Source: CAZKEW01 sp964580435 (GTDB taxonomy: Bacteria; Acidobacteriota; Aminicenantia; Aminicenantales; UBA8522). From it: DNA of 64,000 bases. Where the stretch lies: positions 23,287-87,286 of the forward strand of contig CAZOKP010000003.1 of assembly GCA_964580435.1 (NCBI GenBank). The letters run 5' to 3'. The notes beneath the pieces were generated by a model. It ran no database searches. It was not told the origin of the DNA and saw nothing but the letters and a program-made list of their open reading frames with translations. Below are positions 33,507 through 41,550 of this stretch, one piece after another (position 1 is the stretch's first letter; each line of letters opens with the position of its first letter). The translations under genes were made by a program, and so were the position numbers.

Positions 33507-34580
33507 ATGAGCCAGCTCATTAGGAACGCGGTCGCCTATCTCGAATCCAGATTCCAGTTTTCCGCCCTGGCCGAATTCGGCAAGAAAAAGAAAGTCCCGG
33601 AGCATAAATATTCTTTCTGGTATTACTTTGGCGGGCTGTGTCTTTTTCTTTTCTTTGTGCAGGTCGTTACGGGCATCCTCCTCCTTTTGTACTACACTCC
33701 CTCAGTCGATGCGGCTCATGAAAGCATTCAGTTCATCATGAGCCAGGTCAAATTCGGCTGGCTCATTCGTTCTGTCCACAGCTGGACGGCCAACATCCTG
33801 GTCGGAGCCATTTTCATCCACATGTTCAGCGCGTTCTTTCTCAAGGCCTACCGGCCGCCGCGGGATCTCACCTGGATCAGTGGATTCTTTCTCCTCATCT
33901 TCTTCCTGGCCTTCGGTTTCAGCGGCTATCTTCTTCCCTGGAATGAACTCTCGTTTTTCGCCACCCGGGTGGGAACGGATATCGCCGGCGTTATCCCTTA
34001 CATTGGCAAAGCCCTCAAAACGTTCATTCTCGGAGGCCCGGAGGTTTCCGGCGCCACCCTGAGCCGGTTCTTCTGGCTTCACGTGGCTGTTCTCCCGGCG
34101 ATTGCGTTCGTCGTCCTGGGGATCCATATCTTCCTGGTCCAGGTCCTGGGGATGAGCAAGCCGATCGGGATCTCCGAGAGGAAGGAGATCTCTTTCTTCC
34201 CGACGTTCATCCTCAAGGACGCCCTGGTCTGGCTCCTCGTCTTGACTGCCATCGGCGTCCTCTGCGTCTTTTTCCCTTGGGAAGTGGGCCAAAAGGCCGA
34301 CCCTTTCGCAGCGACGCCGATCGGCATCAAGCCCGAATGGTATTTCACCTTCATGTTCACGACACTCAAGCTCATCCCCCCTCACATTTTCTCCCTGGAA
34401 GGTGAGGTTCTGGCCATCCTGGGATTCATGCTGGGCGGATTGCTCTGGATGCTCGTTCCCTATCTTGACCGGAGGGCCGGCCGGGAGACGAAGAGTCCTG
34501 TTTTTTCAGGGGCAGGTTTTCTTATTCTGCTCTATATCATTGTCATGACGGCTCTGACCTACCTTGCACCCCGCATATAA
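33507..34580 (+). CDS. Cytochrome b of the bc-type complex
   Basis: A 357-residue membrane protein starting MSQLIRNAVAYLESRF, just after the Rieske stop. The quinol-oxidising PEWY motif is present (KPEWYFTFMF), as are two pairs of His in the second and fourth helices (SVHSWTANILVGAIFIHM and FFWLHVAVLPAIAFVVLGIHIF) for two b hemes. The single-chain length and seven to eight helices lie between cytochrome b6 plus subunit IV and bacterial cytochrome b. No cytochrome c1 is encoded; the 9-heme gene 19 bp later is the best candidate for electron acceptor. Confidence 0.93.
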   Translation: MSQLIRNAVAYLESRFQFSALAEFGKKKKVPEHKYSFWYYFGGLCLFLFFVQVVTGILLLLYYTPSVDAAHESIQFIMSQVKFGWLIRSVHSWTANILVGAIFIHMFSAFFLKAYRPPRDLTWISGFFLLIFFLAFGFSGYLLPWNELSFFATRVGTDIAGVIPYIGKALKTFILGGPEVSGATLSRFFWLHVAVLPAIAFVVLGIHIFLVQVLGMSKPIGISERKEISFFPTFILKDALVWLLVLTAIGVLCVFFPWEVGQKADPFAATPIGIKPEWYFTFMFTTLKLIPPHIFSLEGEVLAILGFMLGGLLWMLVPYLDRRAGRETKSPVFSGAGFLILLYIIVMTALTYLAPRI

Positions 34581-34599
34581 CTGAGGTCAAAATATTACA

Positions 34600-35886
34600 T
34601 TGAAAGTGAAAGAGAACAAAGAACGGGACAAAAACCGGATGAGATCGAAGCTCGTCTCTGTTGTCTCATTTTTGTTCCTCCTGGCCCTTCCTCTCTCGCT
34701 CTTCGGCCAAAAAAATTCCTGCCTGGAATGCCACAAGGAGATGGATGATCAGAACCTGCGCGCTCCTGTGGATGGATTCGCGACGGATGTTCATCGGCAA
34801 TTCGGTCTGGGCTGCCAGGACTGCCATGGAGGCAACCCCCTGCAGGATGACGTGGGACTGGCCAAGGACAAGTCCTTCAAGGGGGCGCCCGGGAAAGCCA
34901 AGGTGCCGGAATTCTGCGGCTCCTGCCATTCCAATTCCGAGTACATGAGGCGCTTCAATCCAAATGTACGCGTGGACCAGCTTCAGACCTACTGGACGAG
35001 CAAGCACGGCGAGCTCCTGAGAAAAGGCGACACGAATGTCGCCGTCTGCACGGACTGCCATGGAATTCATGGGATTCAAGCCTCCAATTTCCCCAAATCC
35101 TCGACCTTCGCCTGGAACATCCCCCAGACCTGCGGCCGTTGCCATTCCAGCCAGGATGTGATGAAGGCCTACGGCATTCCCGTCAACCAAGTCGACGATT
35201 ATAAACACAGCGTCCATGCGACCGCCCTTTTCGATAAAAAGGACCTCTCGGCGCCGGTCTGCAATGACTGCCATGGAAATCACGGCGCTGCACCCCCTCA
35301 AGTTACGTCAATCGCTTTTGTCTGCCGGCAGTGCCATCCGAGCGCCGGAGACCTCTTTACTCAAAGCCCTCACAAGGCTGCTTTCGACGGACTGGGGATT
35401 TCGGAATGCGAAGCCTGCCACGGCAATCACAAGATTCTCGCCCCCACCGACGAGATGCTCGCCGGAGGACGCAACGACGTCTGCAGCCAGTGCCATGACA
35501 CCGGGACCAAGCCTTATGAGACCGGGCTCGAGATGAAGCGGAAGCTCTCGGGCTATGTGGCCACATTTCAAACCGCCGAAGACCTTCTCGAAAGAGCCGA
35601 AAAACAGGGCGTCGAGGTCAGCGATCCTCGGTTCAAGCTCCAGGAGGCCTCCACGGCCTTGATCCTCGTCCGGAACCTGACCCACGGCCTTTCCCTCACG
35701 GACATGGAAGCGAAGCTCGCTGAAGGGGACAACGTCATCGCCGAGGTCAAAGCGCTCGGCGGCGCCGCTTTGAAGGAAGCGAAATTCCGCAAGACAGGCC
35801 TTGTCATCACCACCGTCTTCATCTTCCTTCTCGCCCTGGCCCTTTATTTCAAGATCCGCGAGCTCCAGTCGCGACCCAAGGCCTAG
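34600..35886 (+). CDS. Nine-heme cytochrome with C-terminal membrane anchor
   Basis: A 428-residue protein with nine CxxCH sites (CLECH to CSQCH) in the first 310 residues, then a helical region and one C-terminal membrane helix (TGLVITTVFIFLLALALYF). The signal peptide is clear from the internal MRSKLVSVVSFLFLL. The frame opens with TTG at 34600, and ATG at 34639 is the alternative start if the charged 13-residue extension is not made. The anchor at the C-terminus and position after Rieske-cytochrome b suggest it replaces cytochrome c1. It is the last gene before a 313-bp gap holding element C and a promoter. Confidence 0.85.
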   Translation: MKVKENKERDKNRMRSKLVSVVSFLFLLALPLSLFGQKNSCLECHKEMDDQNLRAPVDGFATDVHRQFGLGCQDCHGGNPLQDDVGLAKDKSFKGAPGKAKVPEFCGSCHSNSEYMRRFNPNVRVDQLQTYWTSKHGELLRKGDTNVAVCTDCHGIHGIQASNFPKSSTFAWNIPQTCGRCHSSQDVMKAYGIPVNQVDDYKHSVHATALFDKKDLSAPVCNDCHGNHGAAPPQVTSIAFVCRQCHPSAGDLFTQSPHKAAFDGLGISECEACHGNHKILAPTDEMLAGGRNDVCSQCHDTGTKPYETGLEMKRKLSGYVATFQTAEDLLERAEKQGVEVSDPRFKLQEASTALILVRNLTHGLSLTDMEAKLAEGDNVIAEVKALGGAALKEAKFRKTGLVITTVFIFLLALALYFKIRELQSRPKA

Positions 35887-35963
35887 AAACCCTGTCCTTC
35901 TCCCCAAAAAACGGGATCTGCGAATTGACAGCGAACTATTCCTCTTCAGAAAAAATATAAGAA

Positions 35964-36059
35964 GGGGTGGCGCGGTGCGTTCCCGAAGCGGCCGAGCGAA
36001 TGGGGCGGGTGGGGGGGTCTTTAGCGAGGACGTGCGGGAACGCACCGGGACAGGCCCCC
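35964..36059 (+). repeat. Structured intergenic element, copy C
   Basis: It starts GGGGTGGCGCGG and ends CCGGGACAGGCCCC. A perfect 12-bp stem joins GGTGCGTTCCCG (35974-35985) with CGGGAACGCACC (36035-36046). The loop holds GGCCGAGCGAATGGGG, a G-rich run (GGGGCGGGTGGGGGGG, able to form a G-quadruplex) and AGCGAGGACG. It is closest to copy D at 58471. It lies between the 9-heme gene and the tetraheme promoter; it has no terminator T-run. Confidence 0.75.
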
Positions 36060-36127
36060 TTCGAGACACCTTTTATTATTATTTCTATCGGTTACCTAAA
36101 AACTATCGCTTTTGTAGGAAATGGATA

Positions 36128-36156
36128 TTGACAATTTTCCGGGACTTCTCTAAAAT
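36128..36156 (+). promoter_or_regulatory. Promoter of the tetraheme/11-heme genes
   Basis: TTGACA (36128-36133), 17 bp, TAAAAT (36151-36156). It is 43 bp before the tetraheme start, which has GGGAGG in front. Confidence 0.75.
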
Positions 36157-36199
36157 GGGGTTTCTTTTTGGAACAATTCATGATCCCCAGGGAGGAACG

Positions 36200-36721
36200 A
36201 TGAAAAAGATCATTGTGCTTATCGTCATCATAGTTGCGATTTTGCTCATCAATCTTTTGGGCCAGAACTTCACCTATGTGGGATCGGCCAAGTGTGCGAT
36301 CTGCCACAAGACGGAAACACAGGGCCAGCAGTATCCGATCTGGCAGAAGTCCAAGCATTCCATGTCCTTCGCCGCGCTCAGCTCTCCTGAGGCTGCTCCA
36401 AAAGCCCAGGCCGCCGGAGTGCAGAACCCGGCGGAAAGCCCCCAGTGTCTCAAATGCCATGCACCCCTCTTCGAGAAGGCCGCCGAACTCAAGGCCGAGG
36501 GCGTCACCTGCGAGGTCTGCCACGGCCCGGGAAGCGAATACAAAAAACTCACCATCATGAAAGACAAAGCCCTGGCCCAGAAGAACGGCCTGGTCCTCTA
36601 TGAATCTTCGGATGCCGCTAAAAAACACTGCCTGACCTGCCATGAGAATGCTCACGGCACGAGCTTCGATTACGCGGCAGCCTGGGAAAAGATCAAACAC
36701 GACAAACCGGCCGCAAAATAG
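36200..36721 (+). CDS. Tetraheme cytochrome, cytochrome c554-like
   Basis: A 173-residue protein beginning MKKIIVLIVIIVAILLINLL, a signal or anchor helix, at the ATG after GGGAGGAACG. Longer in-frame readings upstream would run through the promoter and element C. Four sites, CAICHK, CLKCHA, CEVCHG and CLTCHE, fit the cytochrome c554 type (FVGSAKC...CH, HSMSFAAL, GVTCEVCHGPG), which shuttles electrons in the periplasm and is found with HAO in nitrifiers. It starts a second cytochrome transcript with the two 11-heme genes and the membrane b-type cytochrome. Confidence 0.88.
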   Translation: MKKIIVLIVIIVAILLINLLGQNFTYVGSAKCAICHKTETQGQQYPIWQKSKHSMSFAALSSPEAAPKAQAAGVQNPAESPQCLKCHAPLFEKAAELKAEGVTCEVCHGPGSEYKKLTIMKDKALAQKNGLVLYESSDAAKKHCLTCHENAHGTSFDYAAAWEKIKHDKPAAK

Positions 36722-36730
36722 ACCGCATTT

Positions 36731-38011
36731 TTGGCGATCATTTCCTGGATGCGAAAACCTGAGGTTGGCGTTTTATTCCTTCTGATTCTCGGGGCCTTCC
36801 TGTGGGCCGGTCCAGAAAAGACCCCTTCTTCGAACGCCCAGTGCTTGGCCTGTCACGGTTCCCAAGCCGCGGTCAGCGAAAAACTCAGGATCAATGAAAA
36901 GAACTTCCTCGGGTCGGCGCACGCATCCCTCGCCTGCACCGATTGCCACATGATCCAGCCGGGAGAGAGGGAAGGCGAGATCCCGCATAGAAAGACTCTT
37001 CCGGATGTCAATTGCACAGCCGCCTGTCATCGTGAAAGCGGCCGGATCGGCACCGGACTGACTCCTCTTTCCTACCCCGACAGCGTCCACGGCCGAGCCT
37101 ATCTCGAAAGAGGAGTCAGGGAAGTGGCCAAGTGCTGGGACTGTCACGGAAAGCACAATATCAGGCCCGTTTCTGATCCCGAGTCCTCAGTCAGCAGGAA
37201 GAACATCCCCCTGACATGCTCGGCCTGTCATGAGGATATGCACGTCGTCATCAAGTACAACATCCACAGCGAAATGCCCTATCACGAATACATGAAGAGC
37301 GTCCACGGCAAGGCCCTTTTTGAGAAAGGGCTTGTCCAATTCGCCGCCGTCTGCACCGACTGCCACGGCGTCCATGACATCAAAGGCGTCGGCGAGCCCC
37401 ATCTGATGGCCAAGCAGCCCCAGACCTGCGGCCGCTGCCACGAGCTCATCTTTGACGAGTACAAGCAGAGCCTCCACGGCCAGCAGGCCCTCGGCGGGAA
37501 TGTTGATGCTCCGTTCTGTGTCGACTGCCACGGAGAACACGGCATCGCCTCGCCTAAGGAAGAAGGCTCCCCTACTTCTGTCAACAAGGTCCTCGATACC
37601 TGCTCGGCCTGCCACGCCCGGCCGGAGATCATGCAGAAATACGGCGTTCCCGAAGACCGGATTGCCACGTTTATCGACAGCCTGCACGGGATCGCCGTCG
37701 GGTTTGGCTACAAAGCCGCGGCCAATTGCACGAGCTGCCACGGCGTTCACGATATCAGGCCGGCCTCTGATCCCCTGTCCAAAATCAGCCCGGCCAACCT
37801 GCGGAAGACCTGCGGACAGCCCAGCTGCCATCCGAATATGCCAGAAAAAATTGCCACGGCCAAGATTCATATCGGCGCTGCTCAAAAAAACCCCGCCGCT
37901 CTCTTTTATGTTCAAAGGGTGCTCCTCATCCTGGTCATCGCCGTTCTCGTCATCACCGTGCTCTGGTTCATTCCCGGTTTCATCAAAAAAATGAGGCTCT
38001 TGAAAAAGTAG
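36731..38011 (+). CDS. 11-heme cytochrome with C-terminal membrane anchor (paralogue 1)
   Basis: A 426-residue protein with a signal peptide and a C-terminal membrane helix (VLLILVIAVLVITVLWF). Heme sites are nine CxxCH plus CTAACH (CX3CH, near residue 97) and CGQPSCH (CX4CH, the last one). Repeated CxDCHGxHDI stretches recur along the chain. The frame opens with TTG at 36731; ATG at 36749 is possible, and no good ribosome site is seen before either. The next gene, 4 bp on, is a paralogue with the same layout. With the b-type cytochrome that follows, it resembles a split form of Geobacter CbcL, a quinol-oxidising b/multiheme-c protein. Confidence 0.85.
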   Translation: MAIISWMRKPEVGVLFLLILGAFLWAGPEKTPSSNAQCLACHGSQAAVSEKLRINEKNFLGSAHASLACTDCHMIQPGEREGEIPHRKTLPDVNCTAACHRESGRIGTGLTPLSYPDSVHGRAYLERGVREVAKCWDCHGKHNIRPVSDPESSVSRKNIPLTCSACHEDMHVVIKYNIHSEMPYHEYMKSVHGKALFEKGLVQFAAVCTDCHGVHDIKGVGEPHLMAKQPQTCGRCHELIFDEYKQSLHGQQALGGNVDAPFCVDCHGEHGIASPKEEGSPTSVNKVLDTCSACHARPEIMQKYGVPEDRIATFIDSLHGIAVGFGYKAAANCTSCHGVHDIRPASDPLSKISPANLRKTCGQPSCHPNMPEKIATAKIHIGAAQKNPAALFYVQRVLLILVIAVLVITVLWFIPGFIKKMRLLKK

Positions 38012-38015
38012 CGCC

Positions 38016-39260
38016 ATGGGTCAAGGCAAAGCTGTCTTTCTCGGGGTCGTCTTTCTTTTCTTCGGCGTGGCCTCGCCCTTTCTCCTCTCCCAGTCGAACG
38101 AGGACTGCCTCACCTGCCACGGAGACGCCGAGCTTAAGTCCGAAGCAGGGAAATCCCTTTTCTTGGATAGCGAGAAATTCCTGGCCTCAAGCCACGGCAA
38201 GGCGGAAATCTCCTGCGTCGATTGCCACGCCGACCTCGCCAAAATTAAGGATTTTCCGCACTCTTCTCCGTTGAAACCCGTTGATTGCAGCCGGTGTCAT
38301 GAAGCGGCCGCCCGAGAATTCCAGAAAAGCGCCCATTATGCGGCCACGGGGACCGGGGAAAACGCTCTGGCTGTCAGCTGCAAGGACTGTCATGGAACGC
38401 ATGACATCAAGGGCAAGTCAGATTATGACTCAGCCATCTTCCCCATCAACCTTCCCTCCACCTGCGAGAAATGTCATCTCGAGAGGGTGGCGGCCAAGAA
38501 AGGACCTGGTTTCGTCGGTCAATACAGGGAGAGCGTTCACTTCAAAGCCCTCGAAAAATCCGGGCTGACGATGTCGGCCAACTGCAGCAACTGCCACGGA
38601 GCCCATGACATCAAAAAAGTTTCCGACCCGCTCGCCCCGGTCGCCCGCAAGAACATCATCAAGACCTGCGGAATGTGCCACGTCGGTATAGAACGAGACT
38701 ATCTCGAGGGAGTGCACGGCAAGGACTATGTCAAAGGCATCAAGGATGTTCCCGTCTGCACCGACTGCCACAGCGAGCACGATATCCTCTCGCCGCAGGA
38801 CCTGAACTCCACGGTATATGCAACCAAGGTTGCGGAGGTCTGTTCCCGCTGCCATGACAACATGGCTTTGAGCCGGGAGTACGGCTTCCTGACTTCGCGC
38901 CTGAAAACTTACAACCAAACCTTCCACGGGACCGCCTCGAGATACGGGGAAACGCGCGTGGCCAATTGCGCCTCCTGCCACGGTTTCCACGGCATCCGGC
39001 CATCTTCGGACCCGAAATCCTCCATTAACCCGGAAAACCTGCCCAAAACCTGCGGGAAATGCCATCCCGGCGCCAGCCGCCACTTCGCTGAGGGCCAGGT
39101 TCACGTCATCCCCGAAGAAATTGTCACGGCCAAATATAGGTCTGCCCATCTTGTCAAGAACATCTATATTATCGTGATTTCGATTATTATCACGGTCTTC
39201 CTCATTTTTATCGCCGCGGACCTGTTCAGACGGATTATTAGAAAGGAAAAACATGGCTAG
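38016..39260 (+). CDS. 11-heme cytochrome with C-terminal membrane anchor (paralogue 2)
   Basis: A 414-residue protein with a signal peptide (cleavage near LLSQS), eleven regular CxxCH sites (CLTCH to CGKCH) and a C-terminal membrane helix (NIYIIVISIIITVFLIFIAADLF). The GTHDIKGKS- and GAHDIKKVSDP-type repeats line up with those of the preceding protein, so the two arose by duplication; here the odd heme sites have become, or stayed, canonical. The stop overlaps the b-type cytochrome start by 8 bp. Confidence 0.87.
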   Translation: MGQGKAVFLGVVFLFFGVASPFLLSQSNEDCLTCHGDAELKSEAGKSLFLDSEKFLASSHGKAEISCVDCHADLAKIKDFPHSSPLKPVDCSRCHEAAAREFQKSAHYAATGTGENALAVSCKDCHGTHDIKGKSDYDSAIFPINLPSTCEKCHLERVAAKKGPGFVGQYRESVHFKALEKSGLTMSANCSNCHGAHDIKKVSDPLAPVARKNIIKTCGMCHVGIERDYLEGVHGKDYVKGIKDVPVCTDCHSEHDILSPQDLNSTVYATKVAEVCSRCHDNMALSREYGFLTSRLKTYNQTFHGTASRYGETRVANCASCHGFHGIRPSSDPKSSINPENLPKTCGKCHPGASRHFAEGQVHVIPEEIVTAKYRSAHLVKNIYIIVISIIITVFLIFIAADLFRRIIRKEKHG

Positions 39261-40029
39261 TTCTCCCCTTGTCCGCGACGACGAGATCTTCCTGCGGATG
39301 AATCTCGCCGAACGGATCCAGCACTATCTCCTCATCGCCACGTTCTTTCTGCTCATGGTCACGGGGATTCCCCTTTTCTTCTACGAATTCAAGGCCTTCA
39401 AGTGGTTCTTCCCGACAGAGCAGGTTTTCTATATCCGGGGGATCATCCACAGGATTGCCGCGGTCGTTTTGATCATAAATCTCATTTGGCACCTCTTTTA
39501 CGCGACTCTGACGGCCCGGGGCCGGAATAACCTCAAGGTCATGATCCCCAAATTCCGCGACGGCAAAGACGCCTTTGAACTTTTCTGGTACAACGTCGGG
39601 TTAACCCGCTTCCTCTACAGGCTGGGGTTCTTTCAGAAATTCTTCGAAACCCACCCCTACTGGCTTTTCCAGAACCCGCCCCTTTTCGGGCGCTATAATT
39701 TTATCGAGAAGTTCGAATACTGGGCCGTGGGCTGGGGCTCGGTCGTGATGATCATCAGCGGCTTCTTCATGTGGAATGTGGAGCTTTCGCTCCGCTTCTT
39801 CCCCCTCTGGGTCCATGACATCCTGGTCATGGTCCACGGCTACGAAGCCCTGCTGGCCTTTCTGGCGGTCATCATTTGGCACATGTACAATGTCCATCTC
39901 AACCCCGAGGTCTTCCCCATGAGCAAAATCTGGCTGAACGGCAAAATCACGGGGAAAGAGCTCCGGCTGCTCCATCCTCTCGAATACCAGAAGATTGTCG
40001 AGGAACGGAAGAAAAGCCTCCGCCCGTAA
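39253..40029 (+). CDS. Membrane b-type cytochrome (FdnI/HydC-like)
   Basis: A 258-residue protein with four main membrane helices. Heme-ligating His lie in RIQHYLLIATFFLLM, RGIIHRIAAVVLIINLIWH, VHDILVMVHGYEALL and AVIIWHMYNVHLNP. This is the cytochrome b561/FdnI/HydC fold, which moves electrons between quinone and periplasmic partners. Overlap with the second 11-heme gene indicates one complex. In Geobacter CbcL the same kind of b domain is fused to a multiheme c domain; here they are separate genes. Confidence 0.88.
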   Translation: MASSPLVRDDEIFLRMNLAERIQHYLLIATFFLLMVTGIPLFFYEFKAFKWFFPTEQVFYIRGIIHRIAAVVLIINLIWHLFYATLTARGRNNLKVMIPKFRDGKDAFELFWYNVGLTRFLYRLGFFQKFFETHPYWLFQNPPLFGRYNFIEKFEYWAVGWGSVVMIISGFFMWNVELSLRFFPLWVHDILVMVHGYEALLAFLAVIIWHMYNVHLNPEVFPMSKIWLNGKITGKELRLLHPLEYQKIVEERKKSLRP

Positions 40030-40048
40030 GCCGGCACTTCTCGACTTC

Positions 40049-40073
40049 CTGTTAGGAACAGCCTTTTTGTTTT
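40049..40073 (+). terminator. Possible weak terminator after the second cytochrome operon
   Basis: CTGTT (40049-40053) and AACAG (40057-40061) form a 5-bp stem with a 3-nt loop, followed by CCTTTTTGTTTT. The stem is short, so activity is uncertain. Confidence 0.35.
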
Positions 40074-40163
40074 CGTGACAGGACCCTGTTTCCATTCCCA
40101 ATGCTCACGGAAACGGGATGCGAGATCTCTCTATTAAATCTATAGTTTTTATATAAATAGTAG

Positions 40164-40169
40164 TATAAT
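40164..40169 (+). promoter_or_regulatory. -10 box with leaderless start, first flavoprotein gene
   Basis: TATAAT ends only 6 nt before the ATG at 40176, so transcription should start at or next to the A of ATG. No ribosome site can exist. No good -35 box is seen. Confidence 0.5.
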
Positions 40170-40175
40170 TTTTCC

Positions 40176-41540
40176 ATGGCTGGGGCATTCCCTCTCCGGT
40201 CCGGCTCTCAGATCGCCGTCATCGGCGGCGGCCCGGCCGGTTCCTTCTTCGCCCATTTCGCCCAAAAACAGGCCAGGAAAAAAGGGCTGGCGGTTTCAAT
40301 CGTCATCTTTGACGGCAAAGACTTTCTCCAGCGCGGGCCCAGCGGCTGCAATCTCTGCGCGGGCGTGATTTCCGGAAGCCTGGAAACGAAATTGCGCGAA
40401 GAAGGCCTCTTTCTGCCGGAGGGCAGGATCATCAACCGCATCGAGGGGTACTGCCTCCATCTGGAAAAGGAAACGCTTCGCCTGTCCTGTGCCGAAAACG
40501 GAAATCGCTCTATCGCCACTGTCTTTCGGGGAAACGGCCCGCGTTATTCCCATTTCCCTCAGATCATCAGTTTTGATGATTATCTCCTTAGGTGCGCCCA
40601 GGACAGCGGGGCCAAGGTCATCTCTCAGCCCGTTTGGAAAATCCTGCTCCCCCAAAACCCGGCTGATCGCATCGCTCTTTTCTTCGGCGGGCGGAGCTCG
40701 CTCGAGCGCTATGAGGCGGACCTGGTTGTCGGAGCCTTCGGAGTGAACACGCATCTTTTTAAGATCGTCCAAAGCCTGGGCATCGATTATCGCCCGCCTT
40801 CCACTTTGAAGACGTTCCAGGCAGAATTCAAGCTGGGTCGGTCGGAGATAGAAAAACACTTTCGAAACGACATCCATGTCTATCTGCTGCGCTCCAAGGC
40901 CATCCGCTATGCCACCGTCATCCCTAAAGGCGATTATGTCACCGTAAGCATTATTGGAAAGAAGGATGCTACGCCTGAGCTCGCGAGAGAATTCTTCGCC
41001 CTTCCGGAAATCTGGCGGGTTTTTCCTCCCTCCAAGCCTCAATGCCTCTGCTTCCCCAAGATCGCCGTTTCGGCAGCAAGAAACCCGTTCTCCAACCGGC
41101 TGGTCCTAATCGGAGACGCGAGCTTCTCCCGACACTACAAAAACGGCATTGAATCCGCGTTCCTGACGGCCATGCTGGCTGCGAGTGCGGCTTTTGGTCA
41201 AGGCGTCAATGCCGCCTCCTTCCGCCGCGCGTTCTATGGACCTGCGAAAAAGCTGATCGTCCGGGATAATATCTACGGCCGTGTGCTCATCCGTCTCCAT
41301 GACGTCCTGACGTCGGTCTCCCTTCTGTCCCATTCGCATTTCTCCCTGGCCGGCAAAGAGGGTCATGCGGCCGCCCCAAGAAAGCTCAGGCGAATCCTCT
41401 GGAGCATGTTCACAGGGGATATTCCCTTCCGCAGGATCTTCGCCCTCACCCTCGACATGCGATTGCAAATTGCCCTTTTCCTGAATACAATAAGGCATCT
41501 TATCCGCATGATGAAACATTTTCTCACCGGCTCCGCCTAA
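40176..41540 (+). CDS. FAD-dependent oxidoreductase, geranylgeranyl reductase-like (1)
   Basis: A 454-residue flavoprotein. It has an N-terminal dinucleotide motif IAVIGGGPAGSFFAHF, then SGCNLCAGVIS (in the place of the C-x3-CxG substrate motif of geranylgeranyl reductases), a middle IISFDDYLLRCAQ, and RLVLIGDASFSRHYKNGIESAF at the second FAD motif. The family saturates isoprenoid chains of lipids or menaquinone. The substrate is not known. It follows the quinone-linked cytochrome operon, which makes menaquinone side-chain reduction a sensible guess. The next gene is a paralogue 10 bp on. Confidence 0.75.
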   Translation: MAGAFPLRSGSQIAVIGGGPAGSFFAHFAQKQARKKGLAVSIVIFDGKDFLQRGPSGCNLCAGVISGSLETKLREEGLFLPEGRIINRIEGYCLHLEKETLRLSCAENGNRSIATVFRGNGPRYSHFPQIISFDDYLLRCAQDSGAKVISQPVWKILLPQNPADRIALFFGGRSSLERYEADLVVGAFGVNTHLFKIVQSLGIDYRPPSTLKTFQAEFKLGRSEIEKHFRNDIHVYLLRSKAIRYATVIPKGDYVTVSIIGKKDATPELAREFFALPEIWRVFPPSKPQCLCFPKIAVSAARNPFSNRLVLIGDASFSRHYKNGIESAFLTAMLAASAAFGQGVNAASFRRAFYGPAKKLIVRDNIYGRVLIRLHDVLTSVSLLSHSHFSLAGKEGHAAAPRKLRRILWSMFTGDIPFRRIFALTLDMRLQIALFLNTIRHLIRMMKHFLTGSA

Positions 41541-41550
41541 AGGGAAGCCT

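Noticed and set aside
40141..40160. A possible fifth Rrf2-type site before the first flavoprotein gene
   Set aside because: It has three mismatches and a poor centre; AT-rich promoter sequence explains it.
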